A stretch of DNA of 64,000 nt from contig NZ_NIUB01000028.1 of assembly GCF_002197815.1 (NCBI RefSeq), forward strand, positions 1 to 64,000, read 5' to 3'. The position numbers were made by a program, and so were the translations under genes. The notes under the pieces were generated by a model. The model searched no databases and was not told the DNA's origin. It saw only the letters and a program-made list of their open reading frames with translations. Origin of the DNA: Pseudomonas oleovorans subsp. oleovorans (GTDB taxonomy: Bacteria; Pseudomonadota; Gammaproteobacteria; Pseudomonadales; Pseudomonadaceae). Within the stretch, counting starts at the first letter, position 1. Each line of letters begins with the position of its first letter. Positions 1 through 8,352 of this stretch are shown here, one piece after another.

Positions 1-56
1 TCTGGGTTGAGGCTGGAGAGCTGTGCCATCCACCGCGAAAACTGAACCGCTTTCAT
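1..56 (-). CDS. Start of a leftward ORF, possibly a transposase (partial)
   Basis: Only the first 18 or so codons lie in the window. They begin at an ATG on the minus strand at 54-56 and read MKAVQFSRWMAQ onward, open to the window edge. A GAGG ribosome-binding site sits about nine bases upstream of the ATG. The opening residues look like the N-terminus of an insertion-sequence transposase, but too little is visible to name a family. Whether it is intact cannot be judged. Confidence 0.35.
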   Translation of the reverse strand, partial: MKAVQFSRWMAQLSSLNP

Positions 57-438
57 GATAGATCCCTCATGCTGGGAAAGATCACGATTCAGTTTAGACC
101 ACTGCAACAGATAACTCAGACAGAGCCTTTCCTTTTGGGGCTCTGCAATAGGTTTCGCATGAAAATTCATTCAAATCAGAAGGTTGCGCAGCCCGACAGC
201 TATGCTGTCCGACAGTTCAAAATTTGGCGTTGTAAATCTGGCGACGTGCTGCCAAAATGGTGGCACCTCGAAGCCTAGGCTGGGTTTTGAGCATAACGAT
301 TAAGGCTTGCTTTGATGCCCTACGGGTACGGGTAAGCCAGATGACAGCACAAGAGACGCAGGTGGATTCACTTCGCTAGCGAGTCTGCATCGCAAGCGCC
401 GTGGCCTTTGTCTTCTTGAAACCAAGGGGATTTTGGTA
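57..438. other. Non-coding stretch
   Basis: No convincing gene lies here. A short open frame at 69-278 has no ribosome-binding site and no recognisable composition. The segment may hold the end of the element whose gene starts at 56, and the promoter of the rightward gene at 439. I could not identify an inverted repeat pair within the window. Confidence 0.4.
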
Positions 439-1083
439 ATGCAGCATGCTCAAGCTGAAAGGACACAGAATGATGTGTCTGACGACATTATGCTTGCTCG
501 GGAGTTAGAGGTCGCTGAGCGCATTCGTGACAAAAGCAGTATGTTCACTATCCGCCAGGTAGCGAGCATCCACAGGATGAGTATCCCGTATCTGCGACAG
601 TTCGCAGAGCGCCATGGGATCACCTTCGTAGGGACCGATGGCAGTCGGACTAAGCGTATTTCCAGCGCTGTCATTGCCCGTGAACGACGCCACACCTCAA
701 CAGTTGTAGCTCGATCACTGACCCGCAAGACTGTCACGACTCTCGACTCTGAAAAGATCACCCCCGAGATGCGTGAGCGTGCTCGTCGCCGCGATCAAGA
801 ATCGGTGAACGGGTTTATCGAAAGCCTTCGCGAACTTTCCCTAACCCATACCAGGGAAGAAGCTACTAAGGCAGCCGGCATCAGCCCGACCTTCATGCGC
901 CGGCTGGCCTATGACCATGAATTGGTCTTTGTGGGCGAAGCTGCACCCATAAGCCAGTCCGTCTCTCCTGCCGCTCTCAAGAAGCTGCAAGGCAGCCTGT
1001 TCCGACCCAACAAGAAGATGAAGCAAGCCACCTCGCGTCTGATCCGAAATTACGTGATCAGCGACGTTCAGGATGCGCTGTAG
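439..1083 (+). CDS. Protein with two helix-turn-helix-like units, function unknown
   Basis: A 214-residue soluble basic protein. The ATG at 439 is preferred over the upstream TTG at 433 because AGGGGA lies at the right distance before it. Two similar units are visible: one near residues 37-68 (FTIRQVASIHRMSIPYLRQF, then GITFVG) and one near 133-166 (EEATKAAGISPTFMRRLAYD, then LVFVG). Each reads like a helix-turn-helix followed by a short beta strand, which suggests an internally duplicated DNA-binding protein. There is no enzyme motif and the family was not recognised. It converges with the Hfq-like gene downstream. Confidence 0.6.
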   Translation: MQHAQAERTQNDVSDDIMLARELEVAERIRDKSSMFTIRQVASIHRMSIPYLRQFAERHGITFVGTDGSRTKRISSAVIARERRHTSTVVARSLTRKTVTTLDSEKITPEMRERARRRDQESVNGFIESLRELSLTHTREEATKAAGISPTFMRRLAYDHELVFVGEAAPISQSVSPAALKKLQGSLFRPNKKMKQATSRLIRNYVISDVQDAL

Positions 1084-1169
1084 CCGTACCGACTTGTGAC
1101 ATGGCGGCGCGGCGTGACCAAGGTTTCGTCGGCGCCGCCTCCCTCCCTAGACCTATTCATCACTCCTTC

Positions 1170-1592
1170 TCACTCCTGCGCGGGATTGTCATCGTCATGA
1201 CAAAGCCAGCCAGCCTTCTGCTGTCGATCCCTCAATTCTTGCAGTGCCCTTAGAAAGCGCTTCTTACGGTTCTTGCAGCGTGCGGTGCCCAGGCCTTTGT
1301 ACTCAGCGAAAAGGCCGATGGCCTCCCGAGGGATAATCATGGCGATAAAGCTCTTGTAGATGAGCCTTGGCGTAGCGCTTTTCCCCCTTCCGCCGAACAG
1401 GATCGTTTCTCTGTCGAAGCGATGGACAATGCCGTTGAAGGAGGCGCCGCTGGTGGAAAAGATCGTCAGTTCGACCCGGTTGGTTTGGCAGTGGTCTAAG
1501 AAGCGATATTGCTCACGAACAGTCCGGTCCACCACAGACTCAATGGCGTAGTTGAAACGCATCCCTTTACGGGGCTTCGCTTTACGCGCCAT
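1170..1592 (-). CDS. Hfq-like (Sm-fold) RNA-binding protein
   Basis: 140 residues starting at the ATG at 1592, with AGGGAG upstream. Residues 40-66 (VELTIFSTSGASFNGIVHRF, then DRETILF) match the Sm1 strand pattern of Hfq, where a short loop precedes a glycine-containing beta strand and a phenylalanine-aspartate pair. Residues 78-88 (IYKSFIAMIIP) match the Sm2 motif YKHAI...VVP of Hfq. Hfq hexamers bind U-rich sRNAs and mRNAs. This copy has a basic N-terminal extension and an arginine/lysine-rich tail, so it is longer than the usual Hfq core of about 70 residues. The Sm-fold assignment is by motif reading only. A plasmid-borne copy could alter host or plasmid post-transcriptional regulation; that is inference. 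Confidence 0.6.
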   Translation of the reverse strand: MARKAKPRKGMRFNYAIESVVDRTVREQYRFLDHCQTNRVELTIFSTSGASFNGIVHRFDRETILFGGRGKSATPRLIYKSFIAMIIPREAIGLFAEYKGLGTARCKNRKKRFLRALQELRDRQQKAGWLCHDDDNPAQE

Positions 1593-1641
1593 CACTGCTC
1601 CCTGTGTGGAAACCTTGTTCTCGCAAATTTTGCAAGAGCCT

Positions 1642-2601
1642 CTAAGTAGCTTCTGGAAGCTCAGTCCATGAGGTTGTGAAACGGTTAGACAAGTATTGAC
1701 GACGAATCATATGTGCGAGATTACGGCGTTCCGCACCGAATCGGATCGTACCCTCTCCAGAGGAACGATTGATCAGGTCCATTGCTTTCATCAGCTCCCT
1801 GCTGCGTGGGCGCGCTCGGGGGGCGAACAAGTCCGGTGTGTAGTGCTGCTCCGGGATTGCCTCAACGACCATTAGGCCGGCGCGTATCCAGGTAACACCT
1901 TCTTGGTAGCTTGATCGCAAACAGATCAGTGCGACTTCAATCAGTACCCGTGTGTCATTTGTCGGTGACAACAATTCAATTGTTTCAGATTTGACCCGTG
2001 ATGTCATTATCGAAGCACGGGCGGGTTGCAAGAAGACCCTCACCGCAGCTGCCAGGATTCCCTCTCTACGCAACTTTCGGCCTATGTTGGCAGCAAATGA
2101 TGCAAGGCTGGATGACAGATCAGAGAAGGCGCTTGTGGGTGATGGGAATGTCCGAGAGCAGGTCATGGATTTGCGAGGGCTGCCGTCATTGTCTGGGCCT
2201 ATGCAGTATTCCCAGTTCAACTCCCTTATGGTCCTGGCTAAACCCACTCCATGGTGCCGGCGCATCGTGGCCGCGTCAGCGTCGGCCAGCTGTAAAGCTG
2301 TGTGGATGCCGTAGCTATTCAGATGCTCGGTTAGACGGCTGCCAATCCCCCAAACGTCCCCAACTTCCGCCAAGGCCATCAGCTTGCGTAGTCGCTCGTA
2401 CTCGGTCAAAGCCACTACTGATTTGGTCTGACGCTTCCACTTTTTACTGGCCCAGTTCGCTAGCTTTGCTGTCGTTCTGTTGCGAGAAATACCGACCCCA
2501 ACCGGGATGCCGACCGCCTTTAGGACGTGGCGCTGGATGCTGGCGCCAAGCTCAGAGAGGTCGCCATTCATGCCGGTCAGCAAAATGAAGGCCTCGTCGA
2601 T
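1642..2601 (-). pseudogene. rulB: rulB/umuC-type error-prone polymerase, C-terminal fragment
   Basis: This is the 3' part of a Y-family DNA polymerase V catalytic subunit gene. Translation begins in the catalytic segment (YIDEAF, then LLTGM), runs through the thumb and helix-hairpin-helix region (VGVGISRNRTTAKLANW, later DVWGIGSRL), then the little-finger domain and a normal UmuC-like C-terminus. The N-terminal third is missing here and lies at 17940-18293, on the far side of a 15-kb insertion. An ATG at 2583 could give a 313-residue product, but it would lack the first catalytic carboxylates and be inactive as a polymerase. Intact RulB works with cleaved RulA in SOS translesion synthesis. 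Confidence 0.9.
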
Positions 2602-2622
2602 GTAAAGGAAAGAAAAACAACC

Positions 2623-2639
2623 ATGGACATGACTTAAGC
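2623..2639 (+). repeat. Left terminal inverted repeat of the rulB island
   Basis: The 17 bases ATGGACATGACTTAAGC lie about 20 bases inside the left boundary. The reverse complement of 17877-17892, ATGGACATTGTTAAGC, is nearly identical, so the pair forms an imperfect inverted repeat near the two island ends. They are probable recombinase-binding sites. Confidence 0.65.
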
Positions 2640-2672
2640 TCAGACATTCCGCTACTCAATCTCTGATGTCGG

Positions 2673-2689
2673 ATGTCCATAGAAAGAAC
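2673..2689 (+). repeat. Second end motif, directly repeated at the right end
   Basis: ATGTCCATAGAAAGAAC here matches 17885-17901 (ATGTCCATAGATAGAAC) at 16 of 17 positions in direct orientation. Its first eight bases are also the reverse complement of ATGGACAT at 2623-2630. The left end therefore carries two oppositely oriented copies of the same core, as expected for paired tyrosine-recombinase sites. Confidence 0.6.
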
Positions 2690-2884
2690 CTCTTTTCCAA
2701 GAAGTTAGGGCTTGAAGTCCATACCTGCGGACTGCTCGGCGCTGCACACCAGCCATTCCCAGCGCCGTGGCTTTCGGTCACACAGGAATACTGCATTCGG
2801 CATACTCTACCGATCCGTTATGCTGCCGCGATTAATCGCCTGCATCGCCGAACGAAGGCGGCTGCCCCCTAAGAAGGACTCACA

Positions 2885-3835
2885 GTGGAACGCCTGACAC
2901 TCGAACGCAACCAGGTCTGGCTGTACCTGGGCGGTATACTCGCCGGACTGGTTCTTGGCAATCTCGCGCCCGGAATGGGAAGTACTCTGGAATACCTGCT
3001 ATGGCCTGCTCTGGTGGCTTTGCTCTACGCCACCTTCGTGCAGATGCCGCTGTTACATGTGCGTGAGGCGTTTCGCGACCATCGCTTCGTGGGTGCGGTG
3101 CTACTGGGCAACTTCCTCTTCATTCCTCTGCTGGCCTGGGCCATGTTGCAGTGGCTGCCTCACGACCCAGCGCTGCGCCTGGGCGTGTTGCTGGTGTTGC
3201 TCGTGCCCTGCACGGACTGGTTCATTACCTTTAGCCAACTGGGCGGAGGCAATGTGCCCCGTGCTATTGCGGTCACGCCGATCAACCTGCTACTGCAGTT
3301 GGCATTATTACCGCTCTACCTGTGGTTGATGCTCGATCAGGACATCACTCTGGAACTGAATCTGATCGACCTGTGGCCGGCACTGCTGGTGGTGCTGATT
3401 CCACTTGTGTTGGCTGCAGTGTCGGAGCGCTGGATCGAGTCCAGAGCGGGGCGCGATCTCTGGCGCGAGCGGCTGGCCTGGGGACCGGTGCCGCTGTTGA
3501 CGCTGGTGGTGTTCCTCATCGCCGGCGCCCAGGCTGAAGCGGTGCGGGCGGCGCTGAGAGAGTTGCTTGTCGTCATCCCGGTGTTCGTGGTGTTCCTGCT
3601 GGCTGTGCCCTACATTGCCAAGTTACTGGCGCGGCTGATGGCGTTGCCCAGCGATCATGCCCGCACCCTGACGTTCAGTCTGGGGACGCGCAACTCCTTC
3701 GTGGTCTTGCCATTCGCCCTGGCCCTGCCTGCGGGCTGGGAGGTTGCGGCCATGGTCATCGTATTGCAGTCGGTGATCGAGCTGTTCGGTATGGTGTTCT
3801 ACCTGTGGTGGGTCCCCCGCAAACTGTTCAAATAG
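2885..3835 (+). CDS. Acr3/SBF-family membrane carrier
   Basis: 316 residues with about ten hydrophobic segments, starting at GTG after AAGAAGGA. The protein resembles the bile acid:sodium symporter (SBF) superfamily, nearest to Acr3-type arsenite carriers: the fourth segment contains LVPCTDWFITFSQL followed by GGGN, in place of the Acr3 PCTAMVFVWS...GD block with its conserved cysteine. Known Acr3 proteins export arsenite by proton exchange. No arsR or arsC lies nearby and the neighbour set is molybdate-related, so the substrate here is uncertain. It is the first gene of the island cargo, followed after 12 bases by an EamA gene. Confidence 0.7.
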   Translation: MERLTLERNQVWLYLGGILAGLVLGNLAPGMGSTLEYLLWPALVALLYATFVQMPLLHVREAFRDHRFVGAVLLGNFLFIPLLAWAMLQWLPHDPALRLGVLLVLLVPCTDWFITFSQLGGGNVPRAIAVTPINLLLQLALLPLYLWLMLDQDITLELNLIDLWPALLVVLIPLVLAAVSERWIESRAGRDLWRERLAWGPVPLLTLVVFLIAGAQAEAVRAALRELLVVIPVFVVFLLAVPYIAKLLARLMALPSDHARTLTFSLGTRNSFVVLPFALALPAGWEVAAMVIVLQSVIELFGMVFYLWWVPRKLFK

Positions 3836-3847
3836 GACGAGCAGAGC

Positions 3848-4273
3848 ATGGAAAAATGGGTGCTGTACGCCTTCATCTCGATGTTTTTCGCCGGATTCAC
3901 GTCGGTGATCGCCAAGATGGGGCTCAATGGAATTTCCGGCGAGCTGGGGCTGACTATTCGCACCCTGTTCGTCTGCACCTTCGTGCTGATCTTCGCCGCT
4001 TGGGCGGTGCCCGTGCAGCAAATTGCCGAGGTCAACCAGCGCAACCTGCTGTGGCTTGGCCTCTCAGGCATCACCACGGCGCTGTCCTGGATCTTCTACT
4101 ACAAGGCGTTGAAGCTGGGGGACGTGGCCACGGTGGCGCTGATCGACAAGGGCAGCGTCGTGGTAGCGATGCTGATGGCCTGGCTGCTGCTGCGCGAGGT
4201 GATCACGCTACGGATGCTGGCCGGTGCGGGATTGATCGTGGCCGGGCTCCTGGTTATCGCCAAAAAGCCCTGA
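3848..4273 (+). CDS. EamA-family small membrane transporter
   Basis: 141 residues with about five hydrophobic helices. The pattern (membrane start, KMGLNGISGELGLTIR, then SWIFYYKALKLGDVATVA and a final glycine-rich helix) is that of single-domain EamA/drug-metabolite-transporter proteins, which normally work as dimers. It probably shares a transcript with the upstream carrier, given the 12-base gap. The substrate is unknown. EamA and Acr3-like genes side by side suggest a two-part export function, but that is inference. Confidence 0.75.
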   Translation: MEKWVLYAFISMFFAGFTSVIAKMGLNGISGELGLTIRTLFVCTFVLIFAAWAVPVQQIAEVNQRNLLWLGLSGITTALSWIFYYKALKLGDVATVALIDKGSVVVAMLMAWLLLREVITLRMLAGAGLIVAGLLVIAKKP

Positions 4274-4282
4274 CCAGTGCCC

Positions 4283-4594
4283 CTAGGCCTCGTGCCGCTG
4301 AAAGGCTGCTGCCAGTGTCAACTGTGCACGGGCCTCAATGATCTCGATCAGTTCGAAGTGCTTGGGGAACTCGCGCTTGAGCCAGCCGCTCGGTACGAAG
4401 TGATGATCGAGGTGAACGACTGTGCTTTGATCTTCGGCAACCGCGCAGAGCATGACGTTCAACTCTGAATCATCGCCGGCCATCGCCGCCGGCACGAAGA
4501 CAGTGCCGTTGTTGCTGATACCGAAAGAGCGTCTCCATTCGGGGAATCGCTTCTGCTCGGGGTTTGAAACCGCAAACCAATGAATCTTATCCAT
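4283..4594 (-). CDS. Hypothetical protein, second gene of a leftward pair
   Basis: 103 residues, mixed composition, no signal peptide, no membrane helix. The ATG follows the stop of the upstream zinc-ribbon gene directly, so the pair is likely translated together. It contains short aromatic-rich stretches (IHWFAV near the start, VVHLDHHFVPSGWL in the middle) but no motif I recognise. It converges with the EamA gene. Confidence 0.5.
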   Translation of the reverse strand: MDKIHWFAVSNPEQKRFPEWRRSFGISNNGTVFVPAAMAGDDSELNVMLCAVAEDQSTVVHLDHHFVPSGWLKREFPKHFELIEIIEARAQLTLAAAFQRHEA

Positions 4595-4954
4595 TTATTC
4601 CTTCTCGAAAGGGAGCAATGTGGAGTACGGCAGCGGATCATCTTCGGCTGCGGCTAATACCTGGTCCAGCACCGCCTCGGGGGCATCGAGAGCACCGAGA
4701 ATCACGTACAGCTCGGATAACACGTTAATCCTGGCTGCGCGATCGAAGCCGGCATCATCACCGACTGACTCGGCATGATCGAATGCAGTGGCAACGGCAT
4801 TCTCCTTGAGCAGATAACGCGCGCCGCAATCGCAGAGAAATGCTTGCTTGGCGTTATAGAAACGATCCTGCGCCTCCCAGCCATGCAGCCTCGGCTCCAC
4901 GGGCTTGCCGCACTTGGGGCAATGAGCAGGTTGCACATCGGTAAGGTAAAGCAT
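4595..4954 (-). CDS. Zinc-ribbon protein of unknown function
   Basis: 119 residues from the ATG at 4954, chosen because AAGGAA precedes it; a longer frame to 5005 lacks a site. The N-terminus has CPKCGKP and, about 28 residues later, CDCGARY, a four-cysteine zinc-ribbon arrangement. The rest is acidic and helical. Its promoter must lie in the short divergent space before the DnaB-N-like gene at 5064, so the two may be co-regulated. Confidence 0.6.
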   Translation of the reverse strand: MLYLTDVQPAHCPKCGKPVEPRLHGWEAQDRFYNAKQAFLCDCGARYLLKENAVATAFDHAESVGDDAGFDRAARINVLSELYVILGALDAPEAVLDQVLAAAEDDPLPYSTLLPFEKE

Positions 4955-5063
4955 GGTTTGAGTTCCTTTACTGGCGGACCGCTCCGTGTTTGGAGGGCCG
5001 TACAATGCGCGCTATTGTCGTAACCCCGCTTCACCGCTGTCCAGAAAAGGTACAAAGGTACAA

Positions 5064-5663
5064 ATGTCCCTCCCGCTTGACGCCAACCATACCACCCAGA
5101 CCAGTCCCGGATTGATTCGCCTCGACCCAGCCTATGCCCTGGCAGCCCATCTCGCGGAGCGCAATCTGCTGGGCTACCTGATGCTCAATGGTGAGGCGTG
5201 GCGCGTGGTGGCAAAGATTATCGATCCAGGCGATTTCGAGGGGTATCCGCATTGCCGGATTTACCTGGCCATGGAAACACTGGCCAGTCTCGGCGAAGCC
5301 ATCGACATCCTGACGCTTTGTGAGTTGCTGGAGTCGGACGAGCATTACCAGGCCGCAGGGGGTATCCAGCTGCTCGGGCAACTGGCCACGGAGACTCCGA
5401 TACGTTTCGAGCAGGTGAGCGGCCTGGCCCGGCTGCTCAGAGGTTTTGGTGTGCTGCGCTCCAGCCTCAATGAGGCCTATCAGGGCCAGCGCCGACTATG
5501 CAGCCTGCTGGAAGCCAAATTCTTCGGACTCTCGCACGGCAAGTCATGGGTTGCCACCATCGAGGACACGATTCGACAAGAGCAGGCATTTCCGCAGACC
5601 TGGCTCGGGCAGCGCGTCTGCTATGTCTACGACGAATCCGTTACCGAGGACGCGACTCTGTGA
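5064..5663 (+). CDS. DnaB N-terminal-domain-like protein (no helicase domain)
   Basis: 199 residues from the ATG at 5064, with AAAGG upstream. Residues 30-125 resemble the N-terminal domain of the replicative helicase DnaB: an ERNLLGYLML opening, then AWRVVAKIIDPGDFEGYPHC, then EAIDILTLCELLE and a glycine-rich GGIQLLGQLA. The RecA-like helicase domain is absent; the last 70 residues are unrelated and no Walker motif is seen. The gene overlaps the modE-like gene by four bases (GTGA), so the two are translationally coupled. In DnaB this domain mediates hexamer and primase contacts. Its role beside a molybdate operon is unknown. Confidence 0.6.
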   Translation: MSLPLDANHTTQTSPGLIRLDPAYALAAHLAERNLLGYLMLNGEAWRVVAKIIDPGDFEGYPHCRIYLAMETLASLGEAIDILTLCELLESDEHYQAAGGIQLLGQLATETPIRFEQVSGLARLLRGFGVLRSSLNEAYQGQRRLCSLLEAKFFGLSHGKSWVATIEDTIRQEQAFPQTWLGQRVCYVYDESVTEDATL

Positions 5664-6035
5664 CCAGCACTATCAGCCTGAGAATCCGCCTGCACCTTGG
5701 TGAGGATATCGCCATCGGCCCCGGGAAGGTTGATCTGCTGGAAGCCATTCAGCGTAGCGGCTCGATCAGTGGAGCGGCGCGCGAACTGGGTATGTCCTAT
5801 CGACGTGCCTGGCTTCTGGTGGAAACCATGAACCGCTGCTTTCGCGAGCCTCTGGTCATATCGCTAGTCGGCGGTCGGCATGGCGGCGGTGCTCGACTGA
5901 GTGATGCTGGGGAGCAGGTTCTGCGGCAATTTCGCAGTATCGTGCGGATTTCGGTGAACGTGACCGCTCATTTCGCTAACAACGTGACCGGTGGCTTCAC
6001 CCGATTGCGCGGGGTTTAAATTCTAACCGCATCGG

Positions 6036-6785
6036 TCACGATGCGGCTTCTTCCTCCGTGTTTTTCCTCCGTAGTGACTCGCCTTTCATCACGATTCGGT
6101 AGGCGTTGTGTACCAGGCGATCGAGCAAGGCGTCGGCCAGCGTGGGGTCGTTGATCCAGCCGTGCCAGTGCTCGACGGGAAGCTGGCTGGTCAGGATGGT
6201 GGAGCGGCTGCCGGCGCGGTCGTCGATCACTTCCAGCAGGTCATGCCGGGCATTTTCCTCCAGCGCCGCCAGGCCCCAGTCGTCCAAAATCAAGACATCG
6301 ACCTTGGCCAGCTGTTGCAGGGTGCGCCCGAAGCTACCGTCGCCGTGGGCGATGCGCAGTTGCTCCAGCAGGCGCGGGGTGCGCAGGTACAGCGCGCTGT
6401 AGCCCTGGCGACAGGCTTGGTGGCCCAGGGCGCAGGCGAACCAGGTCTTGCCGACGCCGGTCGGGCCGGTCAGCAGCAGGTTGTGCCGTTGACGGATCCA
6501 GTCACCACTGGCCAGGGTCGCGATCAGGCGCTCGTCCAGCGTGCGGCCACGGCGCCGGTCGAGGTCTTCCAGGCAGGCGCTGGCGTACTTGAGCTTGGCC
6601 TGTTTACGCAGCCGCTCCAGGCGCTTGTCGTCGCGCCAGGCCAGCTCGCGGTCGAGCAGCAGGCCGAGGCGCTCATCGAAGCTCAGGCTGTGGCTGGCCG
6701 GCAGCGTCCATTGTTCTTCCAGTGCTCGGGCCATGCCGCCCAGCCGCAGTTGGTGCAATTGGCTCAGGGTGTGTTGGGTCATCAT
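6036..6785 (-). CDS. istB: IstB-type transposition helper ATPase
   Basis: About 249 residues. The ATG pair at 6785/6782 is chosen because GAGGAG lies just upstream; the frame is open further. It is an AAA+ ATPase with Walker A (LLTGPTGVGKTW, near residue 105) and Walker B (VDVLILDDWGL, near 165), and an N-terminal helical region typical of IstB. IstB assists the IstA transposase in target selection and cointegrate formation. Its 5' end overlaps the 3' end of istA by about 110 bases. Confidence 0.92.
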   Translation of the reverse strand: MMTQHTLSQLHQLRLGGMARALEEQWTLPASHSLSFDERLGLLLDRELAWRDDKRLERLRKQAKLKYASACLEDLDRRRGRTLDERLIATLASGDWIRQRHNLLLTGPTGVGKTWFACALGHQACRQGYSALYLRTPRLLEQLRIAHGDGSFGRTLQQLAKVDVLILDDWGLAALEENARHDLLEVIDDRAGSRSTILTSQLPVEHWHGWINDPTLADALLDRLVHNAYRIVMKGESLRRKNTEEEAAS

Positions 6786-8352
6786 CGAACAGCTCCTCTT
6801 GGGTGTAGTAATCGGCGCCACGGACGTTCTCGTGACTGCTGGGTTGTGCTGCCGGCGTCGCGGGCTTGGGCAGTGGTTGCTGGTCGAGGCCTTGCTTGAG
6901 CAGGTTGCGCACGGTGCGGCCGTTAAGCGCCCGCAGTTGCACGGCGCGGCTGGCCGCCGCCTCCAGGCGCGCGTTACCGTACTGGCGCGCCAGCGAGAGC
7001 AGGCCCAGGCAGGCGCGATAGCCCATCTCCGGGTGCGGTTTGTGGGTCAGTTGGTGCTCGACGATCTGCCGGGTTTGCGGGCCGATTCGCTCACCCCAGT
7101 CGAGCAGGCGCTGCGGCGTCCACTCGCGGTGCGCCTTGTGCGAGGCCGGCATGTGTTCGCTCTGGGTGCTGTAGGCGCCGCGCCGCTGAAGTCGCAAGTG
7201 GCTGGCGACCCGCCGGTTGCCGTGCAGGACTTCCACGGTATGCGCGCTCAGCCGCACATCGACGCTCTGCCGGGCCAGGGCCGAGGGTACGCTGTAGAAG
7301 CCGCCGTTCACTTCGATGTGGTAGTCGATGTTGACCTTGCAGCGCTTGAAGGTCACCACCTCGTAGGGATGCTGTGGCAGCGGCCGCAGCACCGGTTGAT
7401 CGAGCCGCTCGAACCACTCCCGGCGGCAGCCATCGAGCTTCTTGAACGGGCGCTGGTTCAAGTCCTCCAGCAGCTTGGCAATCGCCTGGTTGAGCGCGTG
7501 CAGGCTGAAGAACTGCTGGTGGCGCAGCCGCGCCATGATCCAGCGTTCGACGACCTGTACCGCCACCTCGGCCTTGGCTTTATCCTGCGGCTTACGCGGC
7601 CGCGCCGGCAGCATCACCGTGTCGTAATGCCGGGCGCACTCCAGCGCGGCGCGGTTCAAGCCCGGCTCGTAGCGGTCGGGATGGGCGATCAGGGCGCGCG
7701 GGTTGTCCGGCACCACCATCTCGCTGACCCCGCCAAAATAGCTGAATGCCTGACCCAGCGCGGTCAGCCAGTCCACCTGGGTTTCCCCCGGCGTGGCGCA
7801 GGCATAGGTGTAGTTCGAGGCCCCCAGCGCTGCGACGAAGATATGCGCCCGGCTGATCTCGCCGGTGGCCGGGTCGATCACCGGCAGCGTCGGGCCGGCG
7901 TAGTCGATGAACAGCTTCTCGCCGGCCCGGTGCTGTTGACGCATCGAGCGTTTGAGGGTGCTGGCGTAGCGGCGGTAGTGCTCGACGAACTGGGTATAGC
8001 GGTAGGTCGGCTGCTCGGGATGGGCGGCGACGTACTCCTCCCACAGCAGTTGCAGGGTGACGCCCTTGCGCCGCAATTCGCGGTGGATCGTGATCAGATC
8101 CGGCAGCACCCGCTCGCCGCGGGTCTGGCGAACCCTGGCAGTGGGCAACAGTGCCGCCGCCAGCGCCACCTCATCCAGCACGGCCAGCGCCGGCCACTCC
8201 ATCCCGGTTTCAGCGGCTGCGGTGACGTACTTACTGACGACGCCCTTGGACAGCTGCAAGGCCCGGGCGATCTTCTCGTGAGAGAGGCCGCCCTCGAACT
8301 TGAGGCGCAGACATTCTTTGATATTACGCATGGCTACTCGCTGCGCCGCCAT
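6673..8352 (-). CDS. istA: IstA-type IS21 transposase
   Basis: Up to 559 residues; the ATG at 8331 (MRNIKECLRL) is an alternative start. The N-terminal helix-turn-helix (SHEKIARALQLSKGVVSKYV) is followed by a DDE integrase core: FIDYAGPTLPVID near 150, MVVPDNPRALI near 235 and the glutamate in KAKAEVAVQVVERWI near 285. A beta-rich C-terminal domain follows. Length and order are normal for IstA. It catalyses strand transfer of the element. Confidence 0.93.
   Translation of the reverse strand: MAAQRVAMRNIKECLRLKFEGGLSHEKIARALQLSKGVVSKYVTAAAETGMEWPALAVLDEVALAAALLPTARVRQTRGERVLPDLITIHRELRRKGVTLQLLWEEYVAAHPEQPTYRYTQFVEHYRRYASTLKRSMRQQHRAGEKLFIDYAGPTLPVIDPATGEISRAHIFVAALGASNYTYACATPGETQVDWLTALGQAFSYFGGVSEMVVPDNPRALIAHPDRYEPGLNRAALECARHYDTVMLPARPRKPQDKAKAEVAVQVVERWIMARLRHQQFFSLHALNQAIAKLLEDLNQRPFKKLDGCRREWFERLDQPVLRPLPQHPYEVVTFKRCKVNIDYHIEVNGGFYSVPSALARQSVDVRLSAHTVEVLHGNRRVASHLRLQRRGAYSTQSEHMPASHKAHREWTPQRLLDWGERIGPQTRQIVEHQLTHKPHPEMGYRACLGLLSLARQYGNARLEAAASRAVQLRALNGRTVRNLLKQGLDQQPLPKPATPAAQPSSHENVRGADYYTQEELFDDDPTHPEPIAPTAAGRHGPSTGRTMDAAGQPQPELR

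Noticed and set aside
69..278. Short rightward frame near the left edge
   Set aside because: No start signal and no protein-like composition.
2666..2897. Short frames between the island end and the Acr3-like gene
   Set aside because: They overlap in two frames without start signals. The stretch is taken as the promoter region.
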